Origin: Chrysaora quinquecirrha | Taxonomy: Eukaryota; Cnidaria; Scyphozoa; Semaeostomeae; Pelagiidae | Assembly (NCBI GenBank): GCA_014526335.1 | Contig: JACTAT010000035.1 | Span: forward strand, 78,969 to 142,968 | Direction of reading: 5' to 3' | Length of the DNA: 64,000 nucleotides | Part shown: piece after piece, positions 24,901-36,366 of the stretch | Layout: every line of letters starts with the position of its first letter | Position numbering within the stretch: the first letter of the stretch is position 1 | Translations under genes and position numbers: made by a program | The notes under the pieces: model-generated | What the model was told of the DNA's origin: nothing | What the model saw: only the letters and a program-made list of their open reading frames with translations | Databases searched by the model: none

Positions 24901-25157
24901 ATGTGCCAAGAAGCATACTGTCACTGACAATCTCAATAGGCAAGCTCAGTGTCCAAATGTCAAATACAAGAAAGATGAAGTCTTTGGCTCCGTCTTGTAA
25001 ACAATTTGAATCTGAAAACATCTTCTTCTCTTAAATCAATAGTTCCAAAGTTTCCTTTTTTAACAGAAACTACTTTAAAAGCAACGTCTGAACAATGTGC
25101 CAAGATCCAAACTGTCAGTGACAATCTGAATAGGCAAGCTCAGCGTCCAAATGTCAG
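12970..25157. repeat. 12-kb satellite array, ~193-194-bp monomers
   Basis: Roughly 60 head-to-tail copies of a unit carrying AAGTCTTTGGCTCCGTCTTG, AATAGTTCCAAAGTTTCG and GGCAAGCTCAGTGTCCAAAT. Two main monomer types differ in the middle: type A has CAACGTCTGAACAATGTGCC, type B has ATCAATATTGGACTATGTGG or TGTTTGAACTATGTGGC. There is higher-order structure. Segments recur at 968 bp (14800-15320 against 15768-16289), at 2904 bp (about 16890-17910 against 19842-20817), and as A-B dimers of ~387 bp (about 17900-19130). The many 60-100-codon frames inside are repeat by-products. Confidence 0.97.
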
Positions 25158-25159
25158 AT

Positions 25160-28100
25160 GTTAAGTATACTATGTTATACAGCTGTACATTAAGTATATA
25201 CGCATATGGCTGCGTTTATTGTGCATACAATGTAATTAAGTATACTACGATATACAGCTCTACTTTGAGTATATAGATGTAACTTGTGCCTATACGCATA
25301 TGGCTGCGTTTATGGTGCATACAATGTAATTAAGTATACTACGGTATACAGCTCTACTTTGAGTATATAGATGTAACTTGTGCCTATACGCATATGGTTG
25401 CGTTTATTGTGCATACAATGTAATTAAGTATACTACGGTATACAGCTCTACTTTGAGTATATAGATGTAACTTGTGCCTATACGCATGTGGCTTCGTTTA
25501 TTGTGCATACAATGTAATTAAGTATACTACGGTCTACAGCTCTACTTTGAGTATATAGATGTAACTTGTGCCTATACGCATATGGCTGCGTTTATTGTTC
25601 ATACAATGTAATTACGTATACTACTGTATACAGCTCTACATTGAGTATATAGATGTAGCTTGTACCTATACGCATATGGCTGCGTTTATTGTGAATACAA
25701 TGTAATTAAGTATACTAAGGTATACAGCTCTACATTGAGTATATAGATGTAACTTGTGCCTATACGCATATGGCTGCGTTTATGGTGCATACAATGTAAT
25801 TAAGTATACTAAGGTATACAGCTCTACATTGAGTATATAGATGTAACTTGTGCCTATACGCATATGGCTGCGTTTATGGTGTCTACAATGTAATTAAGTA
25901 TACTAAGGTATACAGCTCTACATTGAGTATATAGATGTAACTTGTGCCTATACGCATATGGCTGCGTTTTTGATGCATACAATGTGATTAGGTATACTAA
26001 GGTATACAGCTCTACTTTGAGTATATAGATGTAACTTGTCCCTATTCGCATATGGCTGCGTTTATGGTGCATACAATGTGAATAAGCATACTAAGGTATA
26101 CAGCTCTACTTTGAGTATATAGATGTAACTTGTGCCTATACGCATATGGTTGCGTTTATTGAGCATACAATGTAATTAAATACCACGGTATACAGCTCTA
26201 CTTTGGGTATATAGATGTAACTTGTGCCTATACGCATATGGCTGCGTTTATGGTGCATACAATGTAATTAAGTATACTAAGGTATACAGCTCTACATTGA
26301 GTATATAGATGTAACTTGTGCCTATACGCATATGGCTGCGTTTTTGATGCATACAATGTGATTAGGTATACTAAGGTATACAGCTCTACATTGAGTATAT
26401 AGATGTAACTTGTGCCTATACGCATATGGCTGCGTTTTTGATGCATACAATGTGATTAGGTATACTAAGGTATACAGCTCTACTTTGAGTATATAGATGT
26501 AACTTGTCCCTATTCGCATATGGCTGCGTTTTTGATGCATACAATGTGATTAGGTATACTAAGGTATACAGCTCTACTTTGAGTATATAGATGTAACTGG
26601 TGCCTATACGCATATGGTTGCGTTTATTGTGCATACAATGTAATTAAATACCACGGTATACAGCTCTACTTTGGGTATATAGATGTAACTTGTGCCTATA
26701 CTCATATGGCTGCGTTTATGGTGCATACAATGTGATTAAGTATACTACTGTATACAGCTCTACATTAAGTATATAGATGTAACTTGTGCCTATACGCATA
26801 TAGCTGCGTTTATGGTGCATACAATGTAATTAAGTATACTAAGGTATACAGCTCTACATTGAGTATATAGATGTAACTTGTGCCTATACTCATATGCCTG
26901 CGTTTATGGGGCATGCAATGTATTTCAGTATACTATGGTATACAGCTCTACATTGAGTATATAGATGTAACTTGTGCCTATACGCATATGGCTGCGTTTA
27001 TGGTGCATACAATGTGATTAAGTATACAAATGTATACAGCTCTACTTTGAGTATATAGATGTAACTTGTCCCTATTCGCATATGGCTGCGTTTATGGTGC
27101 ATACAATGTGAATAAGTATACTAAGGTATACAGCTCTACATTGAGTATATAGATGTAACTTGTGCCTATACGCATATGGCTGCGTTTATGGTGCATACAA
27201 TGTGATTAAGTATACAAATGTATACAGCTCTACTTTGAGTATATAGATGTAACTTGTCCCTATTCGCATATAGCTGCGTTTATGGTGCATACAATGTAAT
27301 TAAGTATACTAAGGTATACAGCTCTACATTGAGTATATAGATGTAACTTGTGCCTATACTCATATGCCTGCGTTTATGGGGCATGCAATGTATTTCAGTA
27401 TACTATGGTATACAGCTCTACATTGAGTATATAGATGTAACTTGTGCCTATACGCATATGGCTGCGTTTATGGTGCATACAATGTGATTAAGTATACAAA
27501 TGTATACAGCTCTACTTTGAGTATATAGATGTAACTTGTGCCTATACGCATATGGTTGCGTTTATTGTGCATACAATGTAATTAAATACCACGGTATACA
27601 GCTCTACTTTGGGTATATAGATGTAACTTGTGCCTATACTCATATGGCTGCGTTTATGGTGCATACAATGTGATTAAGTATACTACTGTATACAGCTCTA
27701 CATTAAGTATATAGATGTAACTTGTGCCTATACGCATATAGCTGCGTTTATGGTGCATACAATGTAATTAAGTATACTAAGGTATACAGCTCTACATTGA
27801 GTATATAGATGTAACTTGTGCCTATACGCATATGGCTGCGTTTATGGTGCATACAATGTGAATAAGTATACTAGGGTATACAGCTCTACTTTGAGTATAT
27901 AGATGAAGTTTGTGCCTATACGCATATGGCTGCGTTTATGGTGCATACAATGTAATTAAGTATACTACGGTATACAGCTCTACTTTGAGTATATAGATGA
28001 AGTTTATGCCTATACGCATATCGCTGCGTTTATGGTGCATACAATGTAATTAAGTATACTACGGTATACAGCTCTACTTTGAGTATATAGATGAAGTTTA

Positions 28101-28640
28101 TGCCTATACGCATATGGCTGCGTTTATGGTGCATACAATGTAATTAAGTATACTACGGTATACAGCTCTACTTTGAGTATATAGATGAAGTTTATGCCTA
28201 TACGCATATGGCTGCGTTTATGGTGCATACAATGTAATTAAGTATACTACGGTATACAGCTCTACTTTGAGTATATAGATGAAGTTTATGCCTATACGCA
28301 TATGGCTGCGTTTATGGTGCATACAATGTAATTAAGTATACTACGGTATACAGCTCTACTTTGAGTATATAGATGAAGTTTGTGCCTATACGCATATGGC
28401 TGCGTTTATGGTGCATACAATGTAATTAAGTATACTACGGTATACAGCTCTACTTTGAGTATATAGATGAAGTTTGTGCCTATACGCATATGGCTGCGTT
28501 TATGGTGCATACAATGTAATTACGTATACTACTGTATACAGCTCTACTTTGAGTATATAGATGAAATTTGTGCCTATACACATATGGCTGCGTTTATGCT
28601 GCATGCAATGTATTTAGATATACTTCGGTATACAGCTGTA
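25160..28640. repeat. 94-bp satellite array
   Basis: About 37 tandem copies of a 94-bp unit with GTATACAGCTCTACTTTGAG, TATAGATGTAACTTGTGCC and CGCATATGGCTGCGTTTATG. It begins abruptly after a monomer of the 194-bp satellite. Variant patches recur, for example ATTAAATACCACGGTATAC at 26170, 26645 and 27580, showing that blocks of several units were copied. Units from about 27890 on share GATGAAGTTT in place of GATGTAACTT. Confidence 0.97.
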
Positions 28641-29035
28641 TTTGGTACATATAGGCATATGCCCAACTTTATGATGCTTCAGAATGCTACATACTACCAC
28701 AGTACTTAGCAGGCATACTATTGAATGTGAAAAAAGACAGTATCTCCCTCCTTATAGACACCTTTTGGTATTTGCTGGGCTCGTTAAATATTTTTTTGTC
28801 TGTCTGGTTTATTTCTGTTGAGACATAACCTTATCAAGTATGTTAACAGGTAGAATATATAAAGCAAATTTAAGACTAGTACGTCACTTGTAGAATAGAT
28901 ATTTTTGGTACTGTTTGGCTCTTTAGTCGCTTTTTGTCTTAATGGTTTATAACTGTTCAGACATGACCTAATTAAGTTTGTTAACATGTTGACGCAAACA
29001 TTGGGTACATGCATAACGTACAATTTATGTGATTT
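28640..29035. repeat. dispersed module shared with 32505-32990
   Basis: GGCATATGCCCAACTTTATG, ACTTAGCAGGCATACTATTG and GTGAAAAAAGACAGTATCTC recur at 32509-32600, and the following TTTTTGTC...GAGACATAACCTTATCAAG block recurs from 32645. The module lies at the right end of the 94-bp satellite. It contains one full and one partial copy of the ~138-bp unit seen at 32650-32990. Confidence 0.8.
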
Positions 29036-29165
29036 TCGACTGCCAATGAATGGAACCGGCTTTCTAATTCTTGATTATTTGCAGTGATAAAAGTATTCAA
29101 AATTCAAAAGTTCCTTAATGATTTTCTGTTTAGTAGTATATGTTCTTTAAATTTTCGGGCCTTCT
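29036..29165. mobile_element. fragment of family 3 MITE
   Basis: This closely matches 38704-38828 (GATTTTCGACTGCCAATGA, TTAGTAGTATA, AATTTTCGGGCCTTCTACAT) but lacks the GGTTCCTTATAA terminus. Confidence 0.6.
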
Positions 29166-29189
29166 ACATTTTTTCAAAAAAAAAGCGTG

Positions 29190-29403
29190 TATCTACTGTA
29201 TCTAATTAATTGACGCACATAAACCATCCTTATGACAAAATAAGACCAGAAACACAGTTGTAAGTCTTCACCAAGTGGGATTCATGTCTATCTTTCGATT
29301 CTAAAGATTACTCATTAGGGCGTTAGGTAACTAGTTTTGTAGAGTGTTGACGTACATTGATTATCCAAATGACAAAATAAGACCATTAGGCCATTCTAAG
29401 TCT
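29190..29403. repeat. diverged ~130-bp repeat units, left part
   Basis: One to two copies of the unit that forms the array at 33150-35275 (AGTCTTC-CCAAGT-GGAT, TCGATTCTAAA, GTTAGGTAACTAGTTTTGTA, GAGTGTTGACG). The series is interrupted by the hAT-like element and resumes at 30160. Confidence 0.75.
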
Positions 29404-29411
29404 TCTCCACG

Positions 29412-30159
29412 CAGTGGTGTAGCCAGGGTCTTGGCATTGGGGGGCAAAAGAATAAAAATATGGGGGTTCGGGGGCTTGCCCTAGGAAAAATGTTTGGGAC
29501 CATGCCCTTCTACAAGTCGTAAACAGCCCTTTATAAAAGAGATTTGACGGGATTTCAAAGGGAGAAAATATGTTGGACAATTCTTGCTTTACACAAAAAT
29601 TTCATAACAACAGACCTACAATCTTCGTGCAGGGTCTTTTACTATGCCAGGGATAAATTGTTCTAAGACCATTGAAATTCATGACAGCTACCAAATATCT
29701 CATTGTAACTACGAAATTTGTTACAAAGCGTTTTTAAGTATGAAAACATGGAAATAAAAGTTTCAAACTGATTTATGAGAGAGACACAAAATTTGAGGGG
29801 TCTGGGGGTATGCTCCCCCGAAAAAATTTTCATTCTTTACCTCCAGAATGTCATAGAATGCATAATTTTTTGCTTGCCAAGTGTGTCCCTACTGGGTATC
29901 CGAAAACATCGGGTTGAACAATAGCAAACACGTGGTGTTAATTGCCGCATAAAAAATAGTAGTACAGTAGAACACTTTCCTGGAACCCAGCAGGTTGGAT
30001 CGGCTTGTCCGAAAAATATTGCCCAACGGTTGTTAGAATTTCTCTTACTCCCCCCCACTGATTTTATTGCAGAAATGGACTTTTTAAAAACACCAATTTT
30101 TCAACTATTGGGGGGCGACCGCCCCCCCCCCTTGCAGCCCCCCCTTGGCTACGCCACTG
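29412..30159. mobile_element. non-autonomous hAT-like element
   Basis: The left end CAGTGGTGTAGCCAGGG and the right end CCCTTGGCTACGCCACTG are imperfect inverted repeats of the CAGTGGCGTAGCC type common in hAT elements. The flanks TCTCCACG (29404-29411) and TCTCCAAG (30160-30167) form an 8-bp target duplication with one change. They match the middle of the 130-bp repeat unit, so the element inserted into that array. G/C-runs lie just inside both ends. There is no transposase frame. Confidence 0.85.
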
Positions 30160-30320
30160 TCTCCAAGTCGGATAGTAGTCTATCTTTCGATTCTAAAATA
30201 TTACTCATTAGGGCGTTAGGTAACTTTGTAGGGCTTAGGTAATTTTGTAGAGTGTTGACGTACATTGATTATCCAAATGACAGAATGAGACCATTACAAG
30301 TCTTCTCCAATTGGTTTAGT
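30160..30320. repeat. 130-bp repeat units, right part
   Basis: Continuation of the unit interrupted by the hAT-like element (CTCCAAGTCGGATAGTAG, TTTGTAGAGTGTTGACGTAC). Confidence 0.75.
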
Positions 30321-30324
30321 AGTA

Positions 30325-31170
30325 AATAATAAGCAAATCAATAGGCGAACCGATTGACAAATCAATAAGCAAATCAATAGACAAACCGATTCACAAATCA
30401 ATAAGCAAATCAATAGGCGAACCGATTGACAAATCAATAAGCAAATCAATAGACAAACCGATTCACAAATCAATAAGCAAATCAATAGACAAACGGATAG
30501 GCAAATCATTAAGCAAATCAATAGACAAACAGATAGACAAATCAATAGACAAACCAATTGACAAATCAATAAGCAAATCAATAGACAAACCAATTGACAA
30601 ATCAATAAGCAAATCAATAGACAAACGGATAGGCAAATCATTAAGCAAATCAATAGACAAACAGATAGACAAATCAATAGACAAACCAATTGACAAATCA
30701 ATAAGCAAATCAATAGACAAACCAATTGACAAATCAATAAGCAAATCAATAGACAAACCGATTCACAAATCAATAAGCAAATCAATAGGCGAACCGATTG
30801 ACAAATCAATAAGCAAATCAATAGACAAACCGATTCACAAATCAATAAGCAAATCAATAGACAAACGGATAGGCAAATCATTAAGCAAATCAATAGACAA
30901 ACAGATAGACAAATCAATAGACAAACCAATTGACAAATCAATAAGCAAATCAATAGACAAACCAATTGACAAATCAATAAGCAAATCAATAGACAAACGG
31001 ATAGGCAAATCATTAAGCAAATCAATAGACAAACAGATAGACAAATCAATAGACAAACCAATTGACAAATCAATAAGCAAATCAATAGACAAACCAATTG
31101 ACAAATCAATAAGCAAATCAATAGACAAACCGATTGACAAATCAATAAGCAAATCAATAGACAAATCAAA
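30325..31170. repeat. 12/36-bp minisatellite, copy 1
   Basis: Tandem 12-mers CAAATCAATAAG, CAAATCAATAGA and CAAACCGATTGA (with variants) are arranged in 36-bp triplets and larger duplicated blocks. On the minus strand this opens a 312-codon frame of LICLLICQSVCL-type repeats, which is a repeat artefact. A short remnant of the same array precedes the duplicated hairpin at 38868-38920. Confidence 0.95.
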
Positions 31171-31198
31171 ATTAAGCAAAACCCTCTCCTGCGACCTG

Positions 31199-31309
31199 CC
31201 TCAATCCTAGTGGCCCAGAGGTTCAACCCCACGCCGCTCGCCCACCGCCCGTCCGCCCGCCCCGGTGGGCGAGCGGCGCGGGGTTGAACCCTAGGCCACT
31301 AGGTTGAGG
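31199..31309. repeat. GC-rich long hairpin, copy 1
   Basis: An inner stem GGTTCAACCCCACGCCGCTC.../...GAGCGGCGCGGGGTTGAACC has one mismatch in 27 bp. An outer stem CCTCAA-CTAGTGGCC/GGCCACTAG-TTGAGG extends it to about 50 bp. The loop is CCG-rich. Copy 2 lies at 38951-39057 and lacks 4 bp in the loop. Confidence 0.9.
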
Positions 31310-31780
31310 CAGCTCACAGGAACGCTTAGACTTCCGTACGCATATGCTTCACGGACGCTGCAGTCGTCCGGTCGACTTATGCGTCCTGCTAAGTGCCCGC
31401 CATATACCAATGATTAGTCTGTCCGCGTAATGAGTCTAGATGCTGCAGTCATCCGTCGTCATTGCACGTCCTGCTAACCATTGATACATGTTGCGGAAGG
31501 GGAATGGCCGAAATCACGCGATGATTTTCAAAATTTTTCGGGGAGGGTTTTATCCCAAGTTCGAGGTCGGTTCGAACTCAGGACCTCCGCCATAGGTGGC
31601 CAATCTGCTAATCGGTGTGCCATCACGACACTTGTTTGTACACATGGGAATTCTTCTAGTGTTTTCAATTTAAACAGCTGAAGTCAACAAGAGACTGTAA
31701 AGGCTATTTTCTGGATGGGTGTCCTTTCCGTTATGGTTTCAATGCATCATAAATCCGATTGATACTAAACTGAAACCAAA
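31310..31780. repeat. segmental duplication body with tRNA-like box, copy 1
   Basis: Nearly identical to 39058-39530. On the minus strand, about 31565-31640 reads like a tRNA-derived sequence (GGCACACCGATTAGCAGATT ... GAGTTCGAACC, box A- and box B-like) without a pairing acceptor stem, so it is probably a SINE-type element rather than a tRNA gene. Confidence 0.75.
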
Positions 31781-31789
31781 ACGAGGAAG

Positions 31790-32480
31790 GTCACCGATCC
31801 AAGAAATGACCTTAACATAGCTACACTTGACTTCTACCGATTGACGGTAGACTAAAACCATAAAGACGAGGTCACCCATCCAAGAAATGACCTTCACCTA
31901 GCTACACTTGACTTCTACCGATCGATAGTAGACTAAAACCATAAAGACGAGGTCACCCCTTAAAGAAATGACCTTAACATAGCTACACTTGACTTCTACC
32001 GATTGACAGTAGACTAAAACCATAAAGACAAGGTAACCCCTCCAAGAAATAACCTTAACATAGCTACACTTGACTTCTACCGATTTATGGTAGACTAAAA
32101 CCATAAAGACGAGGTCACCCCTCAAAGAAATGACCTTAACATAGCTACGCTTGACTTCTACCAATTGATAGTAGACTAAAACCATAAAGACGAGGTCACC
32201 CCTCCAAGATAATGACCTTAACATAGCTACGCTTGACTTCTTCCGATCGATGGTAGACTAAAACCATAAAGACGAGGTCGCCCATCAAAGATAATGACCT
32301 TAACATAGATACACTTGACTTCTACCAATTAATAGTAGACTAAAACCATCAAGACGAGGTCACCCCTCAAAGAAATGACCTTAACATAGCTACACTTGAC
32401 TTCTACCGATTGATGGTAGACTAAAACCATAAAGACGAGGTCACCCCTCAATGAAATGACCTTAAAATAGCTACGCTAGA
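31790..32480. repeat. 81-bp minisatellite, copy 1
   Basis: About 8-9 units of 81 bp with GAAATGACCTTAACATAGCT, ACACTTGACTTCTACCGATT and AGACTAAAACCATAAAGACG. A multiple of 3, so 27-residue repeat frames stay open on the minus strand. Same unit as 39530-40945. Confidence 0.95.
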
Positions 32481-32504
32481 AATGACCTATATAGATGCAC
32501 TTAG

Positions 32505-32990
32505 TGCAAATAGGCATATGCCCAACTTTATGATGCTTATAAATACTACCACAGTACTTAGCAGGTATACTATTGAATGTGAAAAAAGACAGTATCTCAT
32601 TCCTTAAAGACACGTTTTGGTACCTGCTGGGCTTGTTCAATATTTTTTTGTCTTTCTGGCTTATTTCTGTTGAGACATAACCTTATCAAGTATGTTAACA
32701 GGTAAAATATTTAAAGCAAATTCAAGACTAGTACGTCAATTGTAGAATAGTTATTTTTGGTACTATTTGGCTCTTTAGTAGCTTTTTGTCTTTCTGGTTT
32801 ATAATTGTTGAGACATGACCTAATTAAGTATGTTAACAGGTAAAATATTTAAAGCAAATTCAAGACTAGTACGTCAATTGTAGAATAGTTATTTTTGGTA
32901 CTATTTGGCTTATTAGTGGCTTTTTGTCTTTCTGGTTTTTAATTGTTGAGACATGACCTAATTAAGTATGTTAACAGGTGAAATGTTTAA
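32505..32990. repeat. dispersed module with three ~138-bp units
   Basis: This begins like 28640 (GGCATATGCCCAACTTTATG). It then has three copies, 138 bp apart, of a unit with GTTAACAGGTAAAATATTTA, CAAGACTAGTACGTCAATTG and GAGACATGACCTAATTAAGT. Confidence 0.85.
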
Positions 32991-33149
32991 AGCAAAATCC
33001 CCTGTTTATCGTGAAAATCGTTTTATTGGTAGAATAATTTATATCAACTACAAAGCATAAACTACTCAAAAAGTTCCTGCACATAGGGGGAATGGAATGG
33101 AAGCGAATCTCGATGGTTGTTATTTCAAGTAAAAGAAGCGCGTATCTAC

Positions 33150-35275
33150 TGTATCTAATTAATTGACGCACATTGATTATCGAAATGACAAAATAAGACC
33201 AGAAACACAGTTATAAGTCTTCTCCAAGTCGGATAGTAGTCTATCATTCGATTCTAAAATATTATTCGTTAGGTAACTAGTTTTGTAGAGTGTTGACGCA
33301 CATTGACTATCAACATGACAAAAATAAGACCAGGAAGGCCATTATAAGTCTTCTCCAAGTCGGATACATGCCTATCATTCGATTCTAAATTATTATTCGT
33401 TAGGTAACTAGTTTTGTAGAGTGTTGACGCTCATTTACTATTAAAATGACAAAATAAGATCAGGAAGGCCAGTAAAAGTCTTCTCCAAGTCGGATAATAG
33501 TCTATCATTCGATTCTAAAATATTATTCGTTAGGTAAGTAGTTTTGTAGAGTGTTGACGCACATTGACATTCAAAATGACAAAATATGACCAGGAAGGCC
33601 ATTATAAGTCTTCTCCAAGTCGGATACATGCCTATCATTCGATTCTAAAATATTATTCGTTAGGTAACTAGTTTTGTAGAGTGTTGACGCACATTGACTT
33701 TCAAAATGACAAAATAAGACCAGGAAGGCCATTATAAGTCTTCTCCAAGTCGGATAGTAGTCTATCATTCGATTCTAAATTATTATTCGTTAGGTAACTA
33801 GTTTTGTAGAGTGTTGACGCTCATTTACTATTAAAATGACAAAATAAGATCAGGAAGGCCAGTAAAAGTCTTCTCCAAGTCGGATAATAGTCTATCATTC
33901 GATTCTAAAATATTATTCGTTAGGTAAGTAGTTTTGTAGAGTGTTGACGCACATTGACATTCAAAATGACAAAATATGACCAGGAAGGCCATTATAAGTC
34001 TTCTCCAAGTCGGATACATGCCTATCATTCGATTCTAAAATATTATTCGTTAGGTAACTAGTTTTGTAGAGTGTTGACGCACATTGACTTTCAAAATGAC
34101 AAAATAAGACCAGGAAGGCCATTATAAGTCTTCTCCAAGTCGGATAGTAGTCTATCATTCGATTCTAAAATATTATTCTAAAATATTATTCGTTAGGTAA
34201 GTAGTTTTGTAGAGTGTTGACGCACATTGACTTTCAAAATGACAAAATAAGACCAGGAAGGCCATTATAAGTCTTCTCCAAGTCGGATAGTAGTCTATCA
34301 TTCGATTCTAAAATATTATTCGTTAGGTAACTAGTTTTGTAGAGTGTTGACGCTCATTTACTATTAAAATGACAAAAATAAGATCAGGAAGGCCAGTAAA
34401 AGTCTTCTCCAAGTCGGATAATAGTCTATCATTCAATTCTAAAATATTATTCGTTAGGTAACTAGTTTTGTAGAGTGTTGACGCTCATTTACTATTAAAA
34501 TGACAAAATAAGATCAGGAAGGCCAGTAAAAGTCTTCTCCAAGTCGGATACATGCCTATCATTCGATTCTAAAATATTATTCGTTAGGTAAGTAGTTTTG
34601 TAGAGTGTTGACGCACATTGACTTTCAAAATGACAAAATAAGACCAGGAAGGCCATTATAAGTCTTCTCCAAGTCGGATACATGCCTATCATTCGATTCT
34701 AAAATATTATTCGTTAGGTAACTAGTTTTGTAGAGTGTTGACGCTCATTTACTATTAAAATGACAAAAATAAGATCAGGAAGGCCAGTAAAAGTCTTCTC
34801 CAAGTCGGATAATAGTCTATCATTCAATTCTAAAATATTATTCGTTAGGTAACTAGTTTTGTAGAGTGTTGACGCTCATTTACTATTAAAATGACAAAAT
34901 AAGATCAGGAAGGCCAGTAAAAGTCTTCTCCAAGTCGGATACATGCCTATCATTCGATTCTAAAATATTATTCGTTAGGTAAGTAGTTTTGTAGAGTGTT
35001 GACGCACATTGACTTTCAAAATGACAAAATAAGACCAGGAAGGCCATTATAAGTCTTCTCCAAGTCGGATACATGCCTATCATTCGATTCTAAAATATTA
35101 TTCGTTAGGTAACTAGTTTTGTAGAGTGTTGACGCTCATTTACTATTAAAATGACAAAAATAAGATCAGGAAGGCCAGTAAAAGTCTTCTCCAAGTCGGA
35201 TAATAGTCTATCATTCAATTCTAAAATATTATTCGTTAGGTAACTAGTTTTGTTGAGTGTTGACGCACATTGACT
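33150..35275. repeat. 130-bp satellite array
   Basis: About 16 tandem units of 130 bp with CTTCTCCAAGTCGGATA, TCTATCATTCGATTCTAAAA and GTAGAGTGTTGACGCACATT. Three-unit blocks of 390-391 bp are duplicated (33441 against 33831; 34495 against 34886). Identical 65-codon minus-strand frames repeat with the array and are not genes. Confidence 0.95.
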
Positions 35276-35895
35276 ATCAAAATGTCAAAAAGTCAGCCTG
35301 CAGTTTCTTTTAAGTGCGTTTCTTACATGCAGGTTTTTACTATAATCTACAACTATATTGCTGACAAACACAGACTGGACACTTTTCTGACGATCACGCA
35401 CGACCACGATAAGATCGAAGTCATCGATCGCAACATGCCAGTTTGCGGATTAGAAAATAGACGGATGCGTATTTCTCTTGGATATCGCAAAAGATATTGC
35501 GCACCGAGTTCCAACCACAGCAAGCATGATTAACGACGCCGTTTTACACAACTTGAATGAGCTTTGCCGTTGGCCGCTAGGGATCTTTCCGCGCGGAACA
35601 AAATGGAATCGCGACTGCTGAGTCAACAAGCTTTATGTTGGAAGGTACTCATTGAATGTTATGGTAAAGAACTTTTTCAATGAAATGCACTCCATATAGG
35701 ACAGCACAATTAACTTTGGGTGCTGCAAGAATAATAGCAGGGAGATTTTGTCGCATGGTGGTTTGGCACATTGTTTCATTTCGAAGTTTAATCTTATTCC
35801 TTTACCATAAGATAACTATTGGATGTTAAAGTAATGCATGGTAATGTACTTCATCAATGAAATATGAATGGGATTCTGTCTAGATGTTGGTTTAG
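35276..35895. other. no confident gene; one 87-codon frame
   Basis: A plus-strand frame at 35270-35533 begins in the last 130-bp repeat and continues into non-repeat DNA (for example THDHDKIEVIDRNMPVCGLE). It has protein-like composition, but I recognise no domain and no splice partner. Confidence 0.3.
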
Positions 35896-36366
35896 TTATG
35901 GGGGGCCTATTATAGGGGGCCCAGAAGCCGCGAAACCGCAAAAAATTTAGCTCAAAGCCGCAATCCGCGATGAAATTAATCTCCAAGCCGCGACCGCTAT
36001 TTTAACAGCTATTGTTTAGACTTCCACTCCTCCTCATTAACATTTGCTTGTCAATCGACATTAATCCGGTTACTTGGTTACTTCCCTGGTTACTGTACTC
36101 ACCTATTACATTTTGTAGCGGCACAGAGCCCTTTTTAGCCCAATCTATTGTGAAATTCAGAATATAGCCGCTGGCCGTTTATTCGGTAAAAAGCCGCAGC
36201 CGCATTCACAAAGCCGTAAACCGAGGCCAAAACGCAACGAAAGACGCAAGACGCATCTTTTTTTGAAGCCGCAAACCGTAGCAAAATCATTGCCAAATCC
36301 GTAAACCGCACGCATAATAGGGGTCGAAGCCGCGAAGCCGCAAACCTATAATAGGCCCCCGTTATG
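35895..36366. mobile_element. GC-rich MITE with GTTATG target duplication
   Basis: The element proper is 35901-36360. The ends GGGGGCCTATTATAGG and CCTATAATAGGCCCCC are perfect inverted repeats. GTTATG flanks it on both sides (35895-35900, 36361-36366). The interior is built from many AAGCCGC(A/G)AACCGC-like words in both halves. There is no transposase. Confidence 0.85.

Noticed and set aside
13000..25150. Dozens of 60-135-codon frames on both strands
   Set aside because: All repeat with the ~194-bp satellite period and shift frame between monomers.
25160..28640. CRISPR array
   Set aside because: Units are continuous 94-bp satellite monomers without unique spacers, and the context is eukaryotic.
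30294..31232. 312-codon minus-strand frame rich in Leu, Ile and Cys
   Set aside because: It is a direct reading of the 12/36-bp tandem array with perfect residue repeats, is open in more than one frame, and has no promoter or domain.
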